This document shows, one piece after another, positions 1 through 7,467 of a stretch of 7,467 nt of DNA (position 1 is its first letter; each line of letters begins with the position of its first letter). The stretch is from an uncultured Lactobacillus sp. (GTDB lineage: Bacteria; Bacillota; Bacilli; Lactobacillales; Lactobacillaceae), in NCBI GenBank assembly GCA_945281075.1, contig CALYQE010000096.1:1-7467 (forward strand), in the 5' to 3' direction. Below the pieces are notes generated by a model that had not been told where the DNA came from, ran no database searches, and saw only the letters and a program-made list of their open reading frames with translations. Made by a program: the position numbers and the translations under genes.

Positions 1-45
1 CCTAACTAAAATCAAGCAAATATTGTAAAGTCAAACTATTTCTCA

Positions 46-78
46 TAATAAAAACGCCCTACAAATAACATAGAGTGC
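46..78 (-). terminator. Probable intrinsic terminator of the surface-protein pseudogene
   Basis: On the minus strand, arms at 71-78 (GCACTCTA) and 55-62 (TAGGGCGT) can form an imperfect hairpin of about eight pairs with one A/C mismatch, a G-U pair next to the loop side and a loop of eight bases. It is followed by GTTTTTATTA. It lies about 33 bases beyond the stop codon of the surface-protein remnant, where a terminator is expected. The stem is weaker than the others in this window, so the call is moderate. The plus-strand version pairs less well. Confidence 0.5.
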
Positions 79-110
79 TTTTGTTTAACTAAACTAATAA
101 AAATTTAATT

Positions 111-212
111 TTAGTCTTTCTTGCGGTTAGGAAATGCGGCTGCTAGAGATCCAGCTAGAACGATTGAACCCATTGCCAGTTCTTTTTTCACGCTGACACC
201 AGTTTGTGGCAA
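111..212 (-). other. LPXTG cell-wall sorting signal (within pseudogene)
   Basis: The motif LPQTG is encoded at 198-212. It is followed by a linker, a hydrophobic segment (MGSIVLAGSLAAAF) and the charged end NRKKD before TAA at 111-113, the standard tripartite anchor that sortase A cleaves between Thr and Gly. LPQTG is the common form in lactobacilli. This tail stays in the same frame as the MucBP-like part but is cut off by the stop at 345-347. A TTG at 300-302 could only start it artificially: no ribosome binding site or signal peptide goes with it. Confidence 0.9.
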
Positions 213-386
213 CTTTTCAGTTGCGTTAATATGTGCAGAGTCAGCAACTTGATTAGAAGCATTGCCAAGTGAAGAAGAATTAGCAGATAAACCATTATTC
301 AAGACAAAGTTAAGCGTACCATGATTATGTGTTCTTCTTATATTTTACCTGTCACTACCAGCAAGTTCTGCATCAGTTTTTGAAGT

Positions 387-560
387 TACCTCTGCATAGA
401 TGTATGTCACTGATTGAAGGATAGCAGCAAAGAGGCCATTAGCAGCTCTAGTCCTTAAAACATAGCCCTTAAACTCTTTAAGCCCAACTTTGCCACATAA
501 AATCTCATCAGGGGCACGCACTCGACCATGCTCATCTTGATAATGAATAGTTACATTTCC
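387..560 (-). other. MucBP-like domain (within pseudogene)
   Basis: The conceptual translation reads GNVTIHYQDEHGRVRAP, then LCGKVG, FKGYVL and ends QSVTYIYAEV. This spacing (VT.HY.DE.G opening, GKVG turn, GY.L strand, closing VTY.Y) is that of the MucBP family found in mucus-binding and other surface proteins of lactobacilli. The domain sits between the low-complexity linker and the LPQTG anchor, as in related surface proteins. Binding to mucin is a family association only; it cannot be shown here and the gene is broken. Confidence 0.72.
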
Positions 561-596
561 ATCTTGAGTTGGAGTAGTTACACTTACTGCAACTTG

Positions 597-815
597 ACCA
601 GCATTTGACGGTGGTGTAACTGAAGGTTTATCACCTGGCTTAGAACTATTTACGTTGCCTGATTCGTTTCCCGAACCATTACCAGTGCCGTTGCCATTAT
701 CGGAACTACCGCCAGTACTGTTACCGGTTCCACTACTAATTTCGTCATTGGAGTTGTTAGAGTTATCTTGATCCTTGTTTCCGTCGTCTGGATTAGATGA
801 TTCAGATGGAAGGCT
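597..815 (-). other. Ser/Gly/Asn/Asp-rich wall-spanning linker (within pseudogene)
   Basis: About 73 codons encode a low-complexity stretch such as NKDQDNSNNSND and SDNGNGTGNGSGNESG, ending in a Pro-containing part (KPGDKPSVTPPS). Linkers of this kind carry the outer domains through the peptidoglycan. The DNA is not made of exact tandem repeats, so it is a degenerate linker, not a recent repeat expansion. The reading frame through it is intact. Confidence 0.75.
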
Positions 816-1843
816 GTCTTTTACATAGACAAATTTGATCGTGTTATCTGCCTTTTTGTCATTCCATTTGTCACCATTTTTGTAGTTCCATCTATCTTGC
901 TCAATTTCAATAGCATTTTGGCCAACTTTTAGCGTGTAGCCCGGAATCTCAATAGTCCTAACTTCTGAAATATCACCTAAATTACCAACATATCTTTAAC
1001 CTGAACGCCTGGGATATTTTTTTCTTTTTCATCAACATATTGAGCAAAGTATGATCTACCCATACCGTACATAAGCTAGGGCCTCTTTTGCTCTAGCCGG
1101 ATCTGCTTCATTTTCAAAATCATACAAGTCCATTAATTTGTCGTTTGTTATACCAACTTTATCATATGGATTTGTTCCGCCCTGGCCTTCGCTTACCATG
1201 TACCAATTGGCAACAACATCTAAATTATGCGGGAAAATTGCTACTGTGCTACCAAGATAAGTTTTTGGACCCAAGACTAATGTGTTAAGAGATAAACCGC
1301 AGTCTGAAAACATGCCCAATCACCCGACTTCTCATATCTAGGATCATTAGAATAAATATTGGTCATATCTAAAGTTGAGATATTAAGTGACTTCAAACTC
1401 ATACAATCAGCAAACATGCTTGCAGCAGAGCCATTTATTGTTAAGCTAGCAGCAATTTTAATATGTTTAATTTCACTTGTTGTGACCTTTTCAACATTTT
1501 CACTAATCGGTAAAAACGGCTTCGTCTCAGAACTGGAGATTTTGCCGCCATGAATCGTTAATGTTTGCGTCTTTTGATCATACGTAACTTTCAGGTCATT
1601 CCATCTAGCGGTGATTTTGTCATTTTCATTAGTTTTATCATTTGCTGAGGTATTATCTGCTTGGTGTTTATAGCACCTTGTTTTTCTTTAGCAGCCGTAG
1701 CTTGGTTATTAACCAAGCTGCTGCCGGCGCTAACATTTTCAGGTTGATTTACAAATAGGCCCAAGGCTGCAAGCGCCACTCCGCAAAATAATACTTTCTC
1801 GCCTTTTTGCACAAACTGTTATTATTACGATTATTCATTACTA

Positions 1844-1901
1844 TTTCCTATTTTTCTTCAAACCTTTATTTATTATATTTAAGTTTTGTTTCGAAAAACA
1901 A
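1844..1901 (-). promoter_or_regulatory. Promoter and ribosome binding site of the surface-protein pseudogene
   Basis: On the minus strand TATAAT lies at 1872-1877 and TTGTTT at 1896-1901 with an 18-base spacer. Transcription would begin near 1865, giving a leader of about 27 bases. AGGAAA (1844-1849) stands seven bases before the ATG at 1838, which supports that start over the internal GTG at 1812. The -10 is a perfect match; the -35 is weak. TTGTTT (1886-1891) and AAACAA (1896-1901) form a small inverted repeat over the -35, possibly by chance. Confidence 0.5.
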
Positions 1902-2251
1902 GCACTTTTTTAATAAATAAACAATAGTTAAAATTATTTAAAAATTATCCAGATTGTTGTTTATAATTTCACTATTAAAATCAAGCAGTTAAACAATTAT
2001 CACAGTAAATATTTATAATTTTTTCAAAAATGTTTTGACTTGGTTATTTTATTTTTCGATGATTGATATCGAATGATATGTTAATCAAATAATTAAATAA
2101 CTAAAGATTATATTTTAGCAAAATCGAGAATATCTTTTCAGCAATCATGACAAATTGTTTTTATTTTTCTAAGCAAAATGCTAATTGTGTAATTTAATTT
2201 TTAAAAAGCTAGTTGTTTTTAAAAATAAGCCGAAGATCTAATAACCGGTCC
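1902..2251. other. AT-rich intergenic spacer with no recognised gene
   Basis: This 350-base spacer separates the sortase terminator from the promoter of the surface-protein pseudogene. It is strongly AT-rich with many short A and T runs. I see no start codon with a credible ribosome binding site leading into a coding frame, no tRNA-like fold and no insertion-sequence ends. The only ordered element noticed is an interrupted inverted repeat at 2060-2087 (arms TGATT/AATCA and ATATC/GATAT). It has no T run and so is not a terminator. Confidence 0.6.
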
Positions 2252-2298
2252 AAAATAAAATAGCCGCATCCCACAGTTTTACTTTTAGGATGCGACTA
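2252..2298 (-). terminator. Intrinsic terminator of the sortase gene
   Basis: The minus-strand RNA forms an 11-pair stem from 2288-2298 (UAGUCGCAUCC) and 2261-2271 (GGAUGCGGCUA), with one internal U-G pair and a 16-base loop. It is followed by the tract TTTTATTTTG. On the plus strand the wobble becomes a C/A mismatch and the downstream T run is lacking, so the element points towards the minus strand. It starts 13 bases past the sortase stop codon and should separate sortase transcription from the surface-protein gene below it. Confidence 0.85.
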
Positions 2299-2311
2299 TA
2301 AATTTCATCTT

Positions 2312-3268
2312 TTATTTCTTATTAGGTAGCCAAACGACGATTACACGCCAGCTCATGAACAGGAAAAAGAGTAAGTTAAAACAAATAATCATACCTTTGA
2401 TGATTTTCATATTTTGGAAAAAGTGCGGCCTGACTCTTGTTTGAATTACTTGCTTTTGCTTAACACTAGTCTTTTTTTCAGTTGACGAAATAGACTGCTT
2501 TTTGGCTTGATTTTTCTTTTTTGATGAGGCCAATTCTGCTGCTTGGAGGTTCTTTTCCGTTGCTTTCTGTTTTTTAATCAGATCGCCTTGAACCACTGTT
2601 CGATGCTGGCCGTAGCCATACTTTGAAGTATTAAAGTCTGAACAGGTAATCAACGTGATCATGCTTTTACCTTGGACATTGTTTTCCACCTCAACCTGCG
2701 TTGGTTTAACTGCAAAAGAAATGTTGTTTATTTCATACGCATAAATGTTATGCAAATCTGTCACGTAAACCACATCACCCTTTTTAGCTAAATGCAAATT
2801 ATCAAGCACTGCTGGTCCATAGGTTCCCATGTAGTGACCAGCCAAAACATAATTGTTTTCGCCGCCCATTGTTCGATCTGGAAGACACGTGACTACACCG
2901 TATTCCAAATTTTGATTTTGATCTCCATATCCAGCAAAAAGCGGGTTATGGATGTTAACCGCCGGAATTGAAATGCGGCCAATTGCATAAGCCTTAATCC
3001 CTCTAGAGCGGATAATCCTTGCTGTACTAATCGATTTAGTTTTACTTGCATCATAAGTGGTTTTACGCTTTTTATTTTGCTCGACTTTTTTAGCAGTCAA
3101 ATCAGCTGATGCCTGTTCAGCATTTTGCTCGACTAAATATGATCCGCCAAAGCCAGAGCCAAAAAAGATCAAAGTAACACCCAAATAAAAAAGTGCTGCT
3201 AAAAGTAATATTTTAAGCGTTGACCAAATTTTGCCTTTTAATGTAGTGGATTGCTTTTTTTTAGACAT
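2312..3268 (-). CDS. Sortase, class A-like, with extra C-terminal membrane segment
   Basis: This membrane transpeptidase would cleave LPXTG-type motifs and attach surface proteins to the wall. The 318 residues show an N-terminal membrane segment (about 18-38) and a charged linker. The sortase barrel spans about 95-230 with the catalytic triad in context: His145 in LAGHYM, Cys209 in TLITC and Arg223 in GQHRTVVQG. A Lys-rich stretch (about 232-275) and a second membrane segment (about 289-313) follow, ending PNKK. Ordinary class A enzymes are about 200-240 residues with only the N-terminal anchor. A C-terminal segment is usual in class C pilin sortases, but the DPW/DPF lid motif of that class is not visible. 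The ATG is preceded by AAGGTGA (3274-3280) at a good distance. No strong promoter was found upstream; TTGCAA-17-TAGATT is a weak candidate. The neighbouring LPQTG protein is a plausible former substrate, by inference. Confidence 0.92.
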   Translation of the reverse strand: MSKKKQSTTLKGKIWSTLKILLLAALFYLGVTLIFFGSGFGGSYLVEQNAEQASADLTAKKVEQNKKRKTTYDASKTKSISTARIIRSRGIKAYAIGRISIPAVNIHNPLFAGYGDQNQNLEYGVVTCLPDRTMGGENNYVLAGHYMGTYGPAVLDNLHLAKKGDVVYVTDLHNIYAYEINNISFAVKPTQVEVENNVQGKSMITLITCSDFNTSKYGYGQHRTVVQGDLIKKQKATEKNLQAAELASSKKKNQAKKQSISSTEKKTSVKQKQVIQTRVRPHFFQNMKIIKGMIICFNLLFFLFMSWRVIVVWLPNKK

Positions 3269-3343
3269 TCATTTCACCTTTTGTTTTGCTTTGATAGTTT
3301 CCAGTACTTATTTTAAAGATAAATCTACATAAAAGAAGCAATG

Positions 3344-3389
3344 TTTGCAAAAAATAAGTCAAATACTGATCAAAAATTTGCAAATAAGT
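3344..3389. repeat. Paired TTTGCAAA...TAAGT direct repeat upstream of the bgl promoter
   Basis: TTTGCAAAAAATAAGT at 3344-3359 is repeated as TTTGCAAATAAGT at 3377-3389. The start-to-start distance is 33 bases, about three helical turns, and the second copy ends one base before the -35 hexamer. Each copy has the palindromic core TTTGCAAA. This is seen directly. A role as a binding site for a regulator of licT or of the divergent sortase gene is only a guess in such AT-rich DNA. Confidence 0.4.
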
Positions 3390-3390
3390 A

Positions 3391-3419
3391 TTGAAATCGC
3401 TTTAATACTGCTTTATAAT
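3391..3419 (+). promoter_or_regulatory. Sigma-A promoter of the licT-bglP operon
   Basis: TTGAAA (3391-3396) and TATAAT (3414-3419) are separated by exactly 17 bases. The -35 matches consensus at five of six positions and the -10 at all six. Transcription should start near 3426, just before the antiterminator hairpin at 3434. With so strong a promoter, control probably falls on the overlapping cre and on the downstream attenuators. It diverges from the sortase gene, whose start lies about 120 bases away. Confidence 0.85.
3392..3405 (+). promoter_or_regulatory. Catabolite-responsive element (cre), CcpA operator
   Basis: TGAAATCGCTTTAA matches the Gram-positive cre consensus TGWAANCGNTNWCA at 13 of 14 positions, the exception being A for C at position 13. 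It overlaps the -35 and most of the spacer of the operon promoter, so bound CcpA with HPr-Ser-P would block RNA polymerase. This fits repression of beta-glucoside use by glucose, a well-known rule for such operons. Binding itself is inferred. Confidence 0.72.
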
Positions 3420-3433
3420 GCTAAGAGTAAATA

Positions 3434-3464
3434 AGTGTGTTACTGATTCGATCAGGCATTAACC
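3434..3464 (+). promoter_or_regulatory. Ribonucleic antiterminator (RAT 1) upstream of licT
   Basis: The sequence GTGTGTTACTG, loop, CAGGCATTAACC closely follows the RAT targets of BglG/LicT proteins (compare GTTACTG...CAGGC in the E. coli bgl and B. subtilis licT targets). The apical stem is CTGAT/ATCAG with a UCG triloop, longer than usual. Its last four bases (AACC, 3461-3464) are also the first bases of the terminator stem, so the two structures exclude each other. LicT binding would keep this hairpin folded and allow read-through. Confidence 0.88.
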
Positions 3465-3504
3465 TATGAACAACAAGGCTTTAGTGTTGCTCATAGGTTT
3501 TTTT
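3461..3504 (+). terminator. Attenuator terminator 1, upstream of licT
   Basis: AACCTATGA (3461-3469) pairs with TCATAGGTT (3491-3499). After one A/C mismatch, CAACA (3471-3475) pairs with TGTTG (3485-3489), leaving a nine-base loop. The T run is 3498-3504. The 5' arm shares AACC with RAT 1, the standard conditional-terminator arrangement of BglG-family control. Without active LicT, most transcripts should end here. Confidence 0.9.
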
Positions 3505-3526
3505 ATTGAAAAGAGGAGTTTGCTGA

Positions 3527-4405
3527 GTGAAATTTATTAAAAATTTTAACAACAATGCTGCTTTGGTGTCGGATGAATCTGGTGTTGATTGGGTAGTAAT
3601 CGGCAACGGAATTGGCTTTGGTAAGAAGCCAAATGATTCTGTTGACGAAGAAAAAATCACGCGTCGTTTTGTTGCTGTTGAAAAAAACATCAAGATGATT
3701 GATAGCGTTAGTGACTTAGACGCACGTACTTTATCACTGACGACTATGGTCATCAATCTGGTTTCAAAGAGACTCAATGTGAAATTTTCTGACTACCAGT
3801 ATCTGGTTTTAGCAGATCATATTGATTTTATGCTAAAAAGAACCGATGAAGGATTTGAATTAGGACAAGGCACAGTCGGTTGGGAACTTAAAAAGTTGTT
3901 TCCCAAGGAATACTCTGCTGCTAAAGATGCCTTAAAAATACTTGAGCAAGAAACCAAGCTAGCATTTCCTAATTCAGAAGTAGTTTATCTAACCTATCAT
4001 TTTATCAATGCTAGTTCAGATCAAACTAAGCTTCAAGATACGATTAAAATCACCAAATTAATCCGTGGTGTGATTGAAATTATTGAATATCAATACGGCA
4101 TGCAACTCGATACAGAATCGTTCAATTTCAACCGGTTTATGACACATCTGCGGTCATTTATGGTTCGTCATTTATATGAAATAAATGATGAAGACAATGG
4201 CAGCGAGCTCGATAATTCCTTACTGGAATTAATGAAGGCAAAGTACAAGAAGTCGTACGAAACGGTGTTGAAAATTGGCACTTATTTATCAAAACAAGCT
4301 GGTTGGAAACTGCAACCTGATGATGAAGTTTATCTTACTCTACACGTTTGGCGAGTAACGCACAGACAAAAAGATAACGATCATTCAAAGAAAACATCCA
4401 ACTAA
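3527..4405 (+). CDS. licT: BglG/LicT-family transcriptional antiterminator
   Basis: This RNA-binding regulator, when active, stabilises RAT hairpins and prevents termination ahead of beta-glucoside genes. The 292 residues have the usual layout: co-antiterminator RNA-binding domain at about 1-58 (FNNNAAL, VVIGNGIGFGKK), PRD1 at about 65-170 and PRD2 at about 171-280. The four PTS-phosphorylated histidines of the family are seen in context: His98 (ADHIDF), His158 (YLTYHF), His207 (FMTHLRS) and His273 (YLTLHVW), close to their positions in B. subtilis LicT. The family is inhibited by phosphorylation from its cognate EII on PRD1 and activated by HPr on PRD2. The start is GTG, with AGAGGAG (3512-3518) eight bases before it. 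A target hairpin lies on each side of the gene, so it should autoregulate and control bglP, which follows it. No lesion is seen. Confidence 0.95.
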   Translation: MKFIKNFNNNAALVSDESGVDWVVIGNGIGFGKKPNDSVDEEKITRRFVAVEKNIKMIDSVSDLDARTLSLTTMVINLVSKRLNVKFSDYQYLVLADHIDFMLKRTDEGFELGQGTVGWELKKLFPKEYSAAKDALKILEQETKLAFPNSEVVYLTYHFINASSDQTKLQDTIKITKLIRGVIEIIEYQYGMQLDTESFNFNRFMTHLRSFMVRHLYEINDEDNGSELDNSLLELMKAKYKKSYETVLKIGTYLSKQAGWKLQPDDEVYLTLHVWRVTHRQKDNDHSKKTSN

Positions 4406-4427
4406 ATAGTTTTTCAGTAGTTTAAAC

Positions 4428-7467
<3,040 letters not shown>

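Larger units (their letters stand above)
111..1838 (-). pseudogene. Decayed BspA-type leucine-rich-repeat surface protein with LPQTG anchor
   Basis: This is the remnant of one wall-anchored surface protein of about 575 codons. The original ATG (1836-1838) follows AGGAAA (1844-1849) and starts MNNRNNNSL. Conceptual reading then needs several frame changes: near 1810 into a signal peptide (VLFCGVALAALGLF); near 1670 into a mature N-terminus with LTIHGG and MFADCMSLKSLNIS (BspA-like repeat); near 1322 into MFSDCGLSLNTLVLG and a long intact stretch; near 1070 into GRSYFAQYVDE; and near 993 into a C-terminal half that runs in one frame through a Ser/Gly/Asn linker and a MucBP-like domain. TAA at 345-347 then stops it in frame, 15 codons before the last possible start of the LPQTG tail. 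Such proteins are usually adhesins or surface-binding proteins displayed by sortase; the ligand here is unknown. Six separate lesions make function very unlikely. Exact indel positions are estimates. Confidence 0.88.

Noticed and set aside
111..302. Stand-alone 63-residue LPQTG protein starting at TTG 300-302
   Set aside because: It has no ribosome binding site and no signal peptide. The frame continues upstream into the MucBP-like region across a single stop, so it is the tail of the pseudogene.
1359..1553. Plus-strand open frame of 64 codons
   Set aside because: It is antisense to the leucine-rich-repeat segment of the pseudogene, which reads as a known protein family; no ribosome binding site or homology is seen on the plus strand.
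1591..1812. Minus-strand open frame of 73 codons as a small secreted protein with a GTG start
   Set aside because: The ATG with ribosome binding site is at 1836-1838 in another frame, and the mature part continues after a frame change near 1670. This is the signal-peptide fragment of the pseudogene.
3269..3390. Promoter for the sortase gene (TTGCAA-17-TAGATT on the minus strand)
   Set aside because: Only four of six matches in each hexamer in very AT-rich DNA; not strong enough to list as a feature.
3481..3777. Minus-strand open frame of 98 codons
   Set aside because: It is antisense to the RNA-binding domain of licT and covers a terminator; its translation is low in recognisable features.

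Overview
The window looks like chromosome of a low-GC lactic acid bacterium, most likely a Lactobacillus of the acidophilus/delbrueckii group. The signs are AT-rich spacers, an LPQTG cell-wall sorting signal, a MucBP-like domain in a BspA-type leucine-rich-repeat surface protein, and a BglG-type beta-glucoside PTS operon with Gram-positive ribosome binding sites. Species cannot be fixed from the sequence alone.

Left half (about 1-3270, minus strand): cell-surface module. A 318-residue sortase (2312-3268) has its own terminator (2252-2298). Downstream of it, in the same direction, lies a decayed gene for an LPXTG-anchored surface protein (111-1838). That gene still shows a promoter, ribosome binding site, signal peptide, leucine-rich-repeat part, Ser/Gly/Asn-rich wall linker, MucBP-like domain and LPQTG anchor. 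It is broken by about five frameshifts and one in-frame stop. The sortase is intact and unusual in having a long Lys-rich tail and a second, C-terminal membrane segment. The 350-base spacer 1902-2251 is AT-rich and holds no gene.

Right half (about 3344-7467, plus strand): a substrate-induced, catabolite-controlled aryl-beta-glucoside operon of the order licT-bglP-(6-phospho-beta-glucosidase). A near-consensus sigma-A promoter (TTGAAA, 17 bases, TATAAT) carries a CcpA-type cre over its -35 and spacer. Two RAT/terminator attenuators follow, one before licT and one between licT and bglP, so the antiterminator controls both its own synthesis and that of the transporter. The IIBCA permease phosphorylates the sugar on entry, and the GH1 enzyme (cut by the window edge) hydrolyses the 6-phospho-glucoside. 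The two-attenuator layout is the one known from the E. coli bgl operon.

No CRISPR array, transposase, tRNA or rRNA was seen. I found no clearly new system. The points most worth a second look are the sortase architecture, the concentrated decay of its neighbouring surface protein, and the difference between the two RAT hairpins.
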